This document shows positions 15,693-24,373 of a stretch of 64,000 bases of DNA, piece after piece (position 1 is the stretch's first letter; each line of letters opens with the position of its first letter). Under the pieces are notes generated by a model. That model was not told the DNA's origin and did not search any database. It saw nothing but the letters and a program-made list of their open reading frames with translations. This stretch comes from Cognatishimia maritima (GTDB lineage: Bacteria; Pseudomonadota; Alphaproteobacteria; Rhodobacterales; Rhodobacteraceae). The DNA lies in the NCBI RefSeq assembly GCF_900129685.1, contig NZ_FQWM01000002.1, positions 210,654 to 274,653 on the forward strand, written 5' to 3'. The translations under genes and the position numbers were made by a program.

Positions 15693-17378
15693 ATGGCACA
15701 CGACGGACAGGACCATTCGATGACCAACTCTGCCATTCTGCCTGATCTTCTCGATCTGACCAAAGCGGCCCTGCCACCTGTGGCTGCAATCGTTGAGACT
15801 GCAACCAGCAAACTTCGCGACGCTACACTAGACGGCGACCGGGTGTCAGGTGCGAAGATTGAAGAAAACCAAGTCGCCGCGCATGCGCTGTCGTGGCTTG
15901 CGACCTACGACGAGGCGCTGCAGCAAATGCAGGGCTGGGCCGAACGGCTGAGCGCGGATGGCAAGTTCGGCGAAACCGAACAGTTGATCCACCAGATCGC
16001 CTTTGGCGAATACCTTTGGCAGATCTATGGCGGCATCCCGATGAGCCAAGGCGAAATCATCCGTCTGCAAGATATCGGCCTATCTCAGGACGAGATGCGC
16101 GGGTTGATGGAACCTGCTGTGATGACACTTTGCCAAAACGGTAACACACAGGCCGCGCGCACGCGTCTTGTGGTCCTGATGCAAGAGCAATCTGCCAATA
16201 TCACCGTTGGTGCCTCGGGTCTGGACGAAGAGCTGGAGATGATCCGCGAACAGTTCCGCCGCTATGCTGTCGATAAGGTCATCCCGAACGCCCATGAATG
16301 GCACCTCAAGGACGAGTTGATCCCGCTGGAGGTCATCCAGGAACTCGCAGATATGGGGGTCTTTGGCCTGACACTGCCCGAAGAATACGGCGGGTTTGGC
16401 CTGTCGAAGGCCTCGATGGTTGTCGTGACCGAGGAACTTTCGCGCGGCTATATCGGTGTTGGGTCTTTGGGCACCCGGCCTGAAATCGCTTCAGAACTGA
16501 TCCTCTGCGGCGGTACGGAAGAGCAGAAACAAAAATGGCTGCCGAAACTCGCCAGCGGTGAGGTTCTGCCCACCGCCGTCTTTACCGAACCCAACACTGG
16601 GTCCGACCTTGGTTCCCTGCGCACCCGCGCGGTGAAAACCGACGATGGCTATGAAATCACCGGCAACAAGACATGGATCACCCATGCCGCCCGCACACAG
16701 ATTATGACGCTGCTGGCGCGGACCGATCCGAACACCGACAACCACAAGGGCCTGTCGATGTTCATTGCGGAAAAGACGCCGGGCACCGACGAAAACCCCT
16801 TCCCGACCGAAGGCATGAGCGGCACCGAAATCGAGGTGCTGGGCTATCGCGGCATGAAGGAATACGAGCTGAGCTTTGATGGGTTCAAAGTCAAAGCCGA
16901 GAACCTGCTGGGCGGCGAAGAAAATAAAGGTTTCAAACAGTTGATGCAGACCTTTGAAAGTGCCCGCATTCAGACGGCTGCACGCGCGGTCGGTGTTGCG
17001 CAAGCTGCGCTGGATGTGTCGATGCAATATGCGATTGACCGCAAACAGTTCGGCAAATCCTTGATCGATTTCCCACGTGTTTCAGGCAAACTGGCGATGA
17101 TGGCCGTTGAAATCATGGTCGCACGACAGCTGACTTATTTCTCGGCTTGGCAGAAAGACCACGACAAACGTTGCGACCTAGAGGCTGGCATGGCCAAACT
17201 ACTGGGCGCACGTGTCGCTTGGGCGGCTGCGGACAACGGGCTGCAAATCCATGGTGGCAACGGTTTTGCGCTGGAATATGAAATCAGCCGTATTTTGTGC
17301 GATGCACGCATCCTGAATATCTTTGAAGGTGCTGCTGAAATTCAGGCGCAGGTGATTGCGCGGCGCCTGCTCGGGTAG
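15693..17378 (+). CDS. mcd: (2S)-methylsuccinyl-CoA dehydrogenase
   Basis: FAD-dependent acyl-CoA dehydrogenase of the ethylmalonyl-CoA pathway, oxidising (2S)-methylsuccinyl-CoA to mesaconyl-CoA during acetyl-CoA assimilation without isocitrate lyase. The 561-residue length, with an N-terminal extension of about 170 residues before the ACAD core, is diagnostic of Mcd. The core shows LPEEYGGFGLSK, the FAD loop TEPNTGSDLGSLRTRA, and the C-terminal LQIHGGNGFALEYEISR. The first ATG has AGGA at 8 bases; ATG 15720 (residue 10) is possible. It is monocistronic here: the next gene has its own promoter and a hairpin follows. Confidence 0.85.
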   Translation: MAHDGQDHSMTNSAILPDLLDLTKAALPPVAAIVETATSKLRDATLDGDRVSGAKIEENQVAAHALSWLATYDEALQQMQGWAERLSADGKFGETEQLIHQIAFGEYLWQIYGGIPMSQGEIIRLQDIGLSQDEMRGLMEPAVMTLCQNGNTQAARTRLVVLMQEQSANITVGASGLDEELEMIREQFRRYAVDKVIPNAHEWHLKDELIPLEVIQELADMGVFGLTLPEEYGGFGLSKASMVVVTEELSRGYIGVGSLGTRPEIASELILCGGTEEQKQKWLPKLASGEVLPTAVFTEPNTGSDLGSLRTRAVKTDDGYEITGNKTWITHAARTQIMTLLARTDPNTDNHKGLSMFIAEKTPGTDENPFPTEGMSGTEIEVLGYRGMKEYELSFDGFKVKAENLLGGEENKGFKQLMQTFESARIQTAARAVGVAQAALDVSMQYAIDRKQFGKSLIDFPRVSGKLAMMAVEIMVARQLTYFSAWQKDHDKRCDLEAGMAKLLGARVAWAAADNGLQIHGGNGFALEYEISRILCDARILNIFEGAAEIQAQVIARRLLG

Positions 17379-17400
17379 CAACCCCGCAGACAAAGAAGTG

Positions 17401-17428
17401 AGGGCGCGTGCAGAAATGCATGCGCCCT
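17401..17428 (+). terminator. hairpin terminator after mcd
   Basis: AGGGCGCGTGCA (17401-17412), loop GAAA, TGCATGCGCCCT (17417-17428): a 12-base stem with one mismatch, 22 bases after the mcd stop. The T-run is weak, so it is either a terminator or an RNA-protecting 3' hairpin. Confidence 0.6.
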
Positions 17429-17444
17429 TCCCATGTTTTGCAAC

Positions 17445-17491
17445 TTGTTCGGTGTTCTCTTCCACTCTATATTTAACAAATATGTTAAATA
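17445..17491 (+). promoter_or_regulatory. promoter with palindromic operator from -10 to SD
   Basis: TTGTTC (17445-17450), 17-base spacer, TATATT (17468-17473) make a plausible promoter. TATTTAACA-AATA-TGTTAAATA (17470-17478 with 17483-17491) is a perfect 9-base inverted repeat starting in the -10 and ending in the first base of the SD AAGGAG (17491-17496). A repressor bound here would block initiation directly. Confidence 0.6.
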
Positions 17492-17503
17492 AGGAGAGCC
17501 ACC

Positions 17504-17806
17504 ATGCGTGGAATCACAATTACCTATGACTATTCTGGCGACGAAGCCCCATGGCGCGCTGCAATGCAAGCCTTTGTTGATGCGGTGAACAGCGACCCAG
17601 CCGCCGCCGGGTTTCGATATCAAATTGCTGTTGCAGACAACGGCAGCAGCCGCATTCATTGGGGTCGGTGGGATAGCAAAGAGACCTTGGCACATGTCCA
17701 AAGCCAAGACTATTTCACCACCTTCGCTGCTCAGGTTGCCGAGTTTTCGGGCGGCAAACACAAGCCCTTGCCTGCCAATATCGCGCTGAAAACTGAAAAC
17801 TGGTAA
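17504..17806 (+). CDS. conserved small protein, possible alpha/beta-barrel (ABM-like) fold
   Basis: A 100-residue cytosolic protein I do not recognise by family. The pattern ITITYDYSGDEAPWRAAM, FRYQIAVADNG, IHWGRWDSKETLAHVQSQDYF and FAAQVAEFSGG alternates strand and helix in a way reminiscent of dimeric alpha/beta-barrel proteins. Start chosen by the excellent SD AAGGAG (17491-17496, 7 bases). It is transcribed alone from a promoter whose -10 to SD region is covered by a palindrome, so it appears to be an inducible single-gene unit. Function cannot be inferred. Confidence 0.65.
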   Translation: MRGITITYDYSGDEAPWRAAMQAFVDAVNSDPAAAGFRYQIAVADNGSSRIHWGRWDSKETLAHVQSQDYFTTFAAQVAEFSGGKHKPLPANIALKTENW

Positions 17807-17913
17807 GGAAGAACCCCAATTTTTTGGCACATTTTTCTGCAACGCAGCGTCAAAGCGTAGCGATCCACAAATGCTGACTTGTTCCGGTTACATGGGCGCT
17901 CTACGCCTAAGAT

Positions 17914-18474
17914 ATGGCAAAGAATCGTCTCTCTCGTGACCTATGGCTGGCAGCTGGCTTTAATGCCCTGACAGAGCAGGGCCCTGTTGCGCTGAAAGCG
18001 GAACCATTGGCCCGCCGTTTAGGCACCACGAAAGGGTCGTTCTACTGGCATTTCAAAGACGTTCCAGACTTTCAGTCAGAAATGCTGGAGCTTTGGGAGG
18101 CCCGTGCCTTCGCGGATATCGACGCGGCTCGGGCAGCAGAGGATAACCCTGTCAAACGGCTACGCGCCATCAGCGACCTTGCAGCGCGGTCCGCATCAGA
18201 GGACCTTGGCGGCGTCGGAGCCGAACCCGCAATGCGGGCTTGGGCGCGTGAAAACGAGGCTGTGGCGGCGGCCGTGGCTCGGATTGACGACAAGCGGTTG
18301 GCCTATCTGACCGATCTTCTGACTGAAGTCGGGCTGACCAATCAGGATCTGTCGCGCATGATTTATGGTGCATTGCTGGGCATGCAGGACCTTTCAGCAC
18401 GCGATGGCGTTGATAATACACAGGCGCTTGGCACCTTGGTTGATCTGATCCTCGCCCTATATGAAGAAGAATGA
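17914..18474 (+). CDS. TetR-family transcriptional regulator
   Basis: A 186-residue repressor-type protein. The N-terminal helix-turn-helix is seen in LAAGFNALTEQGPVALKAEP and LARRLGTTKGSFYWHFKD, the latter being the TetR recognition helix signature (G-SFYWHFK). The remaining helices form a ligand/dimer domain. It overlaps the downstream META lipoprotein by four bases (ATGA), so both are expressed together. The target is unknown; the regulated palindrome at 17.47 kb is one candidate, but TetR sites are not usually of that form. Confidence 0.88.
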   Translation: MAKNRLSRDLWLAAGFNALTEQGPVALKAEPLARRLGTTKGSFYWHFKDVPDFQSEMLELWEARAFADIDAARAAEDNPVKRLRAISDLAARSASEDLGGVGAEPAMRAWARENEAVAAAVARIDDKRLAYLTDLLTEVGLTNQDLSRMIYGALLGMQDLSARDGVDNTQALGTLVDLILALYEEE

Positions 18475-18866
18475 GACCCATTCTTATTGCACTATGTGCG
18501 CTCGCCCTGAGCGCCTGCCGCGCTGATGAAAGCCTGACCGCCTATGGCGGCGCGGGCGCGTGGCAATTGGTGCGGCTGGATGGAAACCCATACGAAGCAC
18601 GCGCGACCATTGCCTTTGGTCCCGAAGGCACGGTCACCGGACAAGGGGCCTGCAACGGCTACGGAGCGACACAAACCGCGCCCTATCCGTGGTTTGAGCT
18701 GACCGAAATGCTTTCTACCCAAATGGCCTGCGCAGCACTCGCTGAGGAACAACAGTTTTTCAACGCGCTGACCAAGATGACGCTGGCCGAAGTCTCTGGT
18801 GAGGTTTTGATCCTGTCCAATGACGCGGGCGAAAGTATGGAATTCACGCCGCTGCCCGGCGGCTGA
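18471..18866 (+). CDS. META-domain lipoprotein
   Basis: A 131-residue probable lipoprotein. The N-terminus [17 protein letters not shown] is a type II signal with lipobox LSAC, so the protein would be lipidated and face the periplasm. The mature part matches the META/HslJ pattern: [19 protein letters not shown], then GACNGYGA and [16 protein letters not shown]. The family is linked to heat-shock and antibiotic resistance but has no known activity. Start overlaps the TetR stop by four bases; the 3' end overlaps recO on the other strand by 23 bases. Confidence 0.8.
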   Translation: MRPILIALCALALSACRADESLTAYGGAGAWQLVRLDGNPYEARATIAFGPEGTVTGQGACNGYGATQTAPYPWFELTEMLSTQMACAALAEEQQFFNALTKMTLAEVSGEVLILSNDAGESMEFTPLPGG

Positions 18867-19572
18867 GCAGATCAAGAAACCGCGCACGGGCCTCTGGCAG
18901 GGGTTTGTTGCCAAAGCTGGTCGCAAGCTTGTGTTCCAAGAAATACCCGGTGGTGCGCAATGCATCCAAGATGGCTTCATCATCATCCGGCCCTTCCCCC
19001 ACCAGCAAGGGCGGCAGCGGCAGCATGCGATCCAGCCACTCCCCCGCCCCTTCGCGGGTCACAGCGCGACCTGACTTGGGAGAGATGAATTCCAACCCTT
19101 CCGTCGCGCCGGTCACCGCGCATTGCGCGAGGTCAAGGCCAAAGCCCAGATCATCTAGCAGCGCCATTTCCCACCGCAGGTAAGCGAGCGGCCAGAGGTC
19201 GTGCTGACCCAGCAAATCCAAAAGAGGTTCGGTTCGGTCATAAAGGCGACCGTGGGCCTCGCGCTCTGGCAGTGCAAAGGACAAAAGCGCGGTGACCGTA
19301 TTCAGCCCCGCCAGCGCAAAGCGGTCCCCCAGCGCCAAGGCCCGGCTGCGGATAGGTTCGACCGTGAAAGATCCAATGTGTTCAGACAGCCGCGCTTTCC
19401 AACTGACTTCCACCTGACCGCCGGGCTGCAGGATAGGCGTAAGCTTTCGGCTGGTCCCACCCCGCACGACACCCGCGTGCCGCCCTTGTGAGGGTGTAAA
19501 CACCTCTAGGATCACAGAGTTTTCACCGTGTTTTCGTGTTGATAAAACGATGCCTTGGTCACGCCATTCCAT
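18844..19572 (-). CDS. recO: DNA repair protein RecO
   Basis: Recombination mediator that loads RecA on gaps with RecR, in the RecFOR pathway. The 242-residue protein begins with the OB-fold pattern [20 protein letters not shown] and [12 protein letters not shown], followed by the helical C-terminal domain. No zinc-finger cysteines are evident, as in many alphaproteobacterial RecO. It is the last gene of the long minus-strand housekeeping operon, 66 bases after DUF1491. Its 3' end overlaps the convergent META gene. Confidence 0.92.
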   Translation of the reverse strand: MEWRDQGIVLSTRKHGENSVILEVFTPSQGRHAGVVRGGTSRKLTPILQPGGQVEVSWKARLSEHIGSFTVEPIRSRALALGDRFALAGLNTVTALLSFALPEREAHGRLYDRTEPLLDLLGQHDLWPLAYLRWEMALLDDLGFGLDLAQCAVTGATEGLEFISPKSGRAVTREGAGEWLDRMLPLPPLLVGEGPDDDEAILDALRTTGYFLEHKLATSFGNKPLPEARARFLDLLSRRAAA

Positions 19573-19638
19573 ATCCGCACCCTAGGGGCATTGGGGCAGG
19601 TGTCGCAATTGAGTATTTGAGGAAAGATGAAAGCGGCG

Positions 19639-19971
19639 TCAGTCTTTCAGACCCGGCTCATCCAAGAGATGGCGACCTTGGCGGTCTTCAACCTCGACAA
19701 CCCAAAGGTCCGGGTCAAAAGAACGCTGTTTGGCAATGGCCGCGTCAACCTCGGCTTCATCCCCTTCCGAAAGGACCACCCAAGTGCGTTCGCCGCTCAT
19801 CAGATCAAAAGAGCGTTGATAGGCCACGGCCTGCCGATCCAGCGTGTTGAGTTTGATCAGAACGGCGCCTGCCGTGTTGTCGCCGTGTGACACAACAAAG
19901 GCCGGAATATCAGACAGGCGCAGGCGCGTCAGATAGGCCTGCACCCAGAATTCCGCCGTCAGACGTGTCAT
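19639..19971 (-). CDS. DUF1491 family protein
   Basis: A 110-residue cytosolic protein matching the DUF1491 family by its start RLTAEFWVQAYLTRLRLSDIPAFVV and its end LWVVEVEDRQGRHLLDEPG. The family is almost confined to alphaproteobacteria and sits between era and recO, as here; no activity is known. It overlaps era by four bases. The repeated basic/acidic pattern offers no catalytic motif. Confidence 0.8.
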   Translation of the reverse strand: MTRLTAEFWVQAYLTRLRLSDIPAFVVSHGDNTAGAVLIKLNTLDRQAVAYQRSFDLMSGERTWVVLSEGDEAEVDAAIAKQRSFDPDLWVVEVEDRQGRHLLDEPGLKD

Positions 19972-20873
19972 GTGTTGCCGTCTTTGAAATCAAGGCCCAT
20001 TTCGGAATAACGCTCTGATTCTTCGAGCCAATTCGGGCGCACTTTGACCTGCAGGAACAGGTGCACTTTGCGGCCTAAGAACTCTTGCAACTCCTCACGC
20101 GCGGCTTTGGAGACAGCTTTGATTGTCTCGCCTTTTTTGCCCAGCACGATGCCCTTATGGCCATCGCGGGCGACATAGATCATCTGGTCAACGCGGGCAG
20201 AGCCGTCTTTGCGTTCTTCCCAGTTTTCGGTTTCCACGGTCAGCTGATAGGGCAATTCCTGATGCAGGCGCAGCGTCAGCTTTTCGCGGGTCATTTCGGC
20301 GGCGATCATGCGCATCGGCAGATCGGCGATTTGATCTTCGGGGTAAAGCCAAGGGCCCTCGGGCAATTCCTTGGCCAGCCATTTGCGCAGGTCGTCAGCA
20401 CCGTGGCCTTTTTCAGCCGAGATCATAAAGGTCTCTGCAAAACTGTAGCGGCCATTCAAGTCTTGCGCGAGGCCAAGCAGTTTTTCGGATTTCACCATGT
20501 CGATCTTGTTGATCGCCAGCGCTACTTTGCGCCCCTGCCCGATATCTTCGAGTCCCTCTAGGATACGCTCGACCCCCTCGGTCACACCGCGGTGCGCCTC
20601 GACCATCAGAACGACCACATCGGCATCCGCAGCCCCGCCCCATGCGGCAGCAACCATGGCGCGGTCAAGTCTACGACGCGGACGGAACAGGCCGGGCGTA
20701 TCGACAAATACGATCTGGCTGTCGCCCTCTAGGGCGACACCGCGAATGCGTGTGCGCGTCGTTTGCACCTTATGCGTCACAATCGAGACTTTGGCCCCCA
20801 CCATGCGGTTGGTGAGGGTTGATTTACCGGCGTTTGGCTCTCCGATCAGAGCCACGAATCCTGCGCGTGTCAT
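19968..20873 (-). CDS. era: GTPase Era
   Basis: Essential GTPase that binds the 3' end of 16S rRNA and assists 30S assembly. The G1 loop is [13 protein letters not shown]3 is DTPGLF, and G4 is NKIDM; the C-terminal KH domain shows [20 protein letters not shown] (GxxG loop GKKG). At 301 residues it has the usual size. It overlaps rnc and DUF1491 by four bases each. Confidence 0.97.
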   Translation of the reverse strand: MTRAGFVALIGEPNAGKSTLTNRMVGAKVSIVTHKVQTTRTRIRGVALEGDSQIVFVDTPGLFRPRRRLDRAMVAAAWGGAADADVVVLMVEAHRGVTEGVERILEGLEDIGQGRKVALAINKIDMVKSEKLLGLAQDLNGRYSFAETFMISAEKGHGADDLRKWLAKELPEGPWLYPEDQIADLPMRMIAAEMTREKLTLRLHQELPYQLTVETENWEERKDGSARVDQMIYVARDGHKGIVLGKKGETIKAVSKAAREELQEFLGRKVHLFLQVKVRPNWLEESERYSEMGLDFKDGNT

Positions 20874-21553
20874 GCGCTCTCCAATCTTGATAGCAGCGCC
20901 TTGGCTGCGGCTTGTTCGGCCTGACGTTTAGAACCGGCGGTGGCTTCTTCAGACTCGCCGTTGTCCAGCACGGCCTTGATCGTGAAGATCGGCGCGTGGT
21001 CAGGGCCTGCGCGTTTCACCAGCTCGTATTTCGGTGGCGCAAGCCTGCGTGCCTGTGCCCATTCTTGCAACGAGGTCTTTGGGTCCCGCGCGTCGTCTTC
21101 GACTTGGTGGATACGTTTACCCCAAAGGCGGACAATCAGGTCCTTGGCGGTCTCAAACCCAGCGTCGAGATACACCGCTGCAATCACGGCCTCCATCGCG
21201 TCGCCCAACAGCGCCTGCTTCCGTCGACCGCCCGAAAGCATTTCAGAGCGCCCCAGTTTCAGCGCCGCACCCAAATCAATTTGCCGCGCGACATCGGCGC
21301 AGGTCTCTTTGCGCACTAACGCGTTAAAGCGGGGCGCAAGCAAGCCTTCGGCAGCGTCCTTGTCTGCGGAAAGCAGCGACTCTGCCATGACCAATCCAAG
21401 CACCCGATCGCCAAGAAATTCAAGTCGCTGGTTGTCTTGGCGGGTTGGCGAAGACATCGAGGAATGCGTCACCGCGCGCACCAAAAGTTCGGGGGCATCA
21501 AAGTGATGCCCCAGCCGGTCTTGCAATGCTTTCAGTTCGCTTGAAAGTTTCAC
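20870..21553 (-). CDS. rnc: ribonuclease III
   Basis: Double-strand-specific endoribonuclease for rRNA and mRNA processing. The catalytic domain shows [20 protein letters not shown] (RNase III signature, with R in place of the common S) and [17 protein letters not shown] with the second Asp/Glu pair. The C-terminal dsRNA-binding domain ends in [18 protein letters not shown]. 227 residues. Four-base overlaps with lepB and era show one polycistronic message; RNase III often cleaves its own leader, but I see no clear stem here. Confidence 0.96.
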   Translation of the reverse strand: MKLSSELKALQDRLGHHFDAPELLVRAVTHSSMSSPTRQDNQRLEFLGDRVLGLVMAESLLSADKDAAEGLLAPRFNALVRKETCADVARQIDLGAALKLGRSEMLSGGRRKQALLGDAMEAVIAAVYLDAGFETAKDLIVRLWGKRIHQVEDDARDPKTSLQEWAQARRLAPPKYELVKRAGPDHAPIFTIKAVLDNGESEEATAGSKRQAEQAAAKALLSRLESA

Positions 21554-22377
21554 TCAATCGCCTTGAAAAATCTGTCGCTGCGCCATGTCCAGAAAGCAAA
21601 CATGGACCGCCCAGCAGAGGAGAACATCACCCGATCCGCACGCCCGATCAAGTTTTCAAACGGCACAAAGCCCACGCCACCTCGGCTTTGAGTCACACGG
21701 CTGTCGGTCGAGTTGTCGCGGTTGTCACCCACAAAGAAGAAATGGCCGGCGGGCACCGTAAAGACACCCGTGTTGTCCACAAAGGACGTCTCGATATTCA
21801 GAATGGAATGGCTGACGCCGTTTGGCAGAGTTTCGATCAAGCGAGTCTTTTCGCATTTGCCACCCTGACCCACTGCACCGTTTTCACAACGTGGCAAACC
21901 ACCTTGCGGACCTTGGGGTTCCATGGTCTCCACAAAGGTACCGCCATGTTCCAGTTTCACGGCCTCATCATTCAGGTGCAATACGCCGTTTTTCATCTGA
22001 ACGCGGTCACCGGGCAGGCCGACAACGCGCTTGATAAAGTCAGCACCAGAGACCGGATGACGGAAGACCACGACATCGCCGCGTTCAGGTTCGGACCCAA
22101 AAAGGCGCGTGTTGTCGCCATCGACAAAACCACAGATTTTCTTGGCGTCTATGCCAAACGCCGGGATCGACGGACAAGACGCGTAGGAATAGCCATAGGC
22201 CAATTTGTTCACGAACAGGAAATCACCAATCAACAGCGTGTCCTTCATAGACCCCGACGGAATCCAGAACGGCTGAAACAGCAACGAGCGGAACAGCCCA
22301 GCGATCAGCAGCGCGTAAACAATTGTTTTCACGGTTTCCAGCAAACCGCCTGATTTCGTGGTGGCGTCAGATGCCAT
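21550..22377 (-). CDS. lepB: signal peptidase I
   Basis: Inner-membrane serine protease that removes Sec/Tat signal peptides. One N-terminal anchor ([17 protein letters not shown]) precedes the box B nucleophile in WIPSGSM (Ser43), and the general-base lysine is in [11 protein letters not shown] (Lys116). Box [12 protein letters not shown], is intact. 275 residues. The SD GGAGAGG is just before the ATG. It follows acpS by 52 bases and overlaps rnc by four. Confidence 0.96.
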   Translation of the reverse strand: MASDATTKSGGLLETVKTIVYALLIAGLFRSLLFQPFWIPSGSMKDTLLIGDFLFVNKLAYGYSYASCPSIPAFGIDAKKICGFVDGDNTRLFGSEPERGDVVVFRHPVSGADFIKRVVGLPGDRVQMKNGVLHLNDEAVKLEHGGTFVETMEPQGPQGGLPRCENGAVGQGGKCEKTRLIETLPNGVSHSILNIETSFVDNTGVFTVPAGHFFFVGDNRDNSTDSRVTQSRGGVGFVPFENLIGRADRVMFSSAGRSMFAFWTWRSDRFFKAIE

Positions 22378-22429
22378 TTTGCCTCTCCGGTTGGGGTCGG
22401 GGGTTACATGCGTCCCGCAGGTGCCGGAG

Positions 22430-22852
22430 TCAAGCAGATGCGGCGGGGTTTGCGTCGACGGGCAAAGCTTCGATCACGACGAAAGCTTGCGCCCAAGGAT
22501 GATCATCGGTCAGCGTGACATGGATGATGGCCCTATGTCCTGCTGGTGTCATCTCGTCCAGCCGGTCCTTGGCCCAGCCGGTGACCTGCATCACCGGCTG
22601 CCCGCTGCGCAGGTTTGTGACATGCATGTCTTTCCACGAAATCCCCATAGCAAGTCCCGTCCCCAGCGCCTTTGAACACGCCTCTTTGGCGGCCCAGCGT
22701 TTGGCATAGGTTCCGGCAACATCCTTGCGGCGCTCGGCTTTGCGCTGTTCAACTTCGGTGAAAACGCGATTTTTGAAGCGGTCCCCGAAGCGATCCAAGG
22801 TGCCTTGGATGCGGTCAATATTCGCGAGGTCTGTGCCGATACCGAGGATCAT
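22430..22852 (-). CDS. acpS: holo-[acyl-carrier-protein] synthase
   Basis: 4'-phosphopantetheinyl transferase that activates ACP for fatty-acid synthesis. [15 protein letters not shown] carries the first Mg-binding Asp and [14 protein letters not shown] the second motif (KEA). 140 residues, the usual size. It overlaps pdxJ by four bases, the acpS-pdxJ coupling common in proteobacteria. Confidence 0.95.
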   Translation of the reverse strand: MILGIGTDLANIDRIQGTLDRFGDRFKNRVFTEVEQRKAERRKDVAGTYAKRWAAKEACSKALGTGLAMGISWKDMHVTNLRSGQPVMQVTGWAKDRLDEMTPAGHRAIIHVTLTDDHPWAQAFVVIEALPVDANPAASA

Positions 22853-23604
22853 TCCATGCCCTTTGGGTCACCCTTGCGTGCAGCATCCATCAAGCGGCGC
22901 ATTTCCTTGATGGCGAGTTCCATGCCGACAAACATCGCCTCGCCCATAAGGAAGTGGCCAATGTTCAGCTCCATGATCTCGGGTAATGCCGCAATTGGAC
23001 CCACTGTATCATAGGTCAGCCCATGACCGGCATGAACTTCAAGGCCCAAAGAATGGGCGTAGGTCGCCATTTCGGTCAGGCGCGCTAATTCCTTATCGCG
23101 GGCGTCAAAATCGCCCTCGGCATGGAAGTCGCAATAGGCCCCGGTGTGGAGTTCGATGACCTGCGCGCCGATGCGGTTCGCGGCCTCAATCTGTGGCCGA
23201 TCTGCGGCGATAAAGATTGACACGCGGCACCCGGCATCGCGCAGGGGGGCGATGTAATGGGCCAGCCGGTTCTCCTCGCGCGCGACTTCCAGTCCGCCTT
23301 CGGTGGTCTTTTCTTCGCGCTTTTCCGGCACGATGCAGACCGCATGCGGTTTGTGGCGCAGCGCGATGGCTTGCATTTCATCGGTGGCCGCCATTTCAAA
23401 ATTCAGCGGAACCCCTAAGGAGGCCATGAGGTTTTCGATATCCGCATCCATGATGTGGCGGCGATCTTCGCGCAGATGCGCTGTGATGCCATCGGCACCT
23501 GCGGCTTCTGCCAAAAGCGCGGCGCGCACCGGATCAGGATAGGCCCCGCCCCGCGCGTTCCGTACTGTTGCGACATGGTCGATATTCACGCCTAAACGCA
23601 GCAT
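22849..23604 (-). CDS. pdxJ: pyridoxine 5'-phosphate synthase
   Basis: TIM-barrel enzyme that condenses 3-amino-2-oxopropyl phosphate with 1-deoxyxylulose 5-phosphate to make pyridoxine phosphate. [19 protein letters not shown] holds the conserved Asn/Asp/His, HLREDRRHI the arginine/histidine, and [14 protein letters not shown] the second active-site His. 251 residues. SD GGAG lies a few bases before the ATG. Confidence 0.96.
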   Translation of the reverse strand: MLRLGVNIDHVATVRNARGGAYPDPVRAALLAEAAGADGITAHLREDRRHIMDADIENLMASLGVPLNFEMAATDEMQAIALRHKPHAVCIVPEKREEKTTEGGLEVAREENRLAHYIAPLRDAGCRVSIFIAADRPQIEAANRIGAQVIELHTGAYCDFHAEGDFDARDKELARLTEMATYAHSLGLEVHAGHGLTYDTVGPIAALPEIMELNIGHFLMGEAMFVGMELAIKEMRRLMDAARKGDPKGME

Positions 23605-23680
23605 GTCTGTTCTCCGGTCTGAATAGTTGTCGTGACCCTAGGAGGTTAAAGCCCAAGAAGAAACCGGTTTTTGCGGGCCT

Positions 23681-24361
23681 TTAGCTTGGCTTTCCGTCAC
23701 GGTCTTCTTTAATGGCCTTGGCCTGTGCGCTGGCTTTTTGCGCTTTGGCTTTCAGGGCTTCAAATTTCGCCTGAATTTGTTTGGCGCGGCGCTTTTGATA
23801 GGCGCGGATCACCGGCACGGTCAGATAGTAAGACACCGATGCCGCAACAATCCCCGGAATGACACCACCGACGAGATAGGGATAAAACACCTCATCCCAG
23901 AAGATCGACAGGCCATGCCAATCCATCGTTTCTTCGGTGAAAGCGGCCCAGAAATTGTGCCAAAGATCATAGCCAGCATCGGTGAATTTCCCGATCAGGC
24001 TTTTTTCCTCGCCCTCTTCAAATTCGGTGCCGAGCAGGAAGTGGCCAGTTTTCAGAGAAATCACCCCGATGGGCAGATAGGTCAGAGGGTTTCCAAAGAA
24101 TGTACCCAATAGCGCCGCCAACATATTTCCCTGCACAAAGCGCGCGACGATGACGGCGATGAAAAAATGCATCCCGAAGAAGGGGGTAAAAGTGGCGAAG
24201 ACCCCGGCCCAAATGCCGCGCGCAATGCGCTCTGGCGAACCGGGCAGCCGGTGCAACCGGTGTCTGACGTAGTAAAAAGCCCGTGTCCATCCGCCTCTGG
24301 GCCAGAGGAAATCCAGCACGATCTGCTGGAGTGGTCGTTTATCCCGGCGTTTAAAGACCAC
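23681..24361 (-). CDS. DUF2062 membrane protein
   Basis: A 226-residue inner-membrane protein of the DUF2062 family: RIARGIWAGVFATFTPFFGMH, then LLGTFFGNPLTYLPIGVIS, with two or three spans and a basic, Lys/Ala-rich C-terminal helix (AKFEALKAKAQKASAQAKAI). Function is unknown; the family commonly sits between spoT and pdxJ in alphaproteobacteria, as here. The start is GTG 24361 with GAGGA upstream, 12 bases after the rsh stop. Confidence 0.8.
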   Translation of the reverse strand: MVFKRRDKRPLQQIVLDFLWPRGGWTRAFYYVRHRLHRLPGSPERIARGIWAGVFATFTPFFGMHFFIAVIVARFVQGNMLAALLGTFFGNPLTYLPIGVISLKTGHFLLGTEFEEGEEKSLIGKFTDAGYDLWHNFWAAFTEETMDWHGLSIFWDEVFYPYLVGGVIPGIVAASVSYYLTVPVIRAYQKRRAKQIQAKFEALKAKAQKASAQAKAIKEDRDGKPS

Positions 24362-24373
24362 TTTGGGCTATCC

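Noticed and set aside
17470-17491. CtrA site at the TTAACA palindrome
   Set aside because: The TTAA elements are separated by 8 rather than 7 bases, so the full CtrA consensus is not met.
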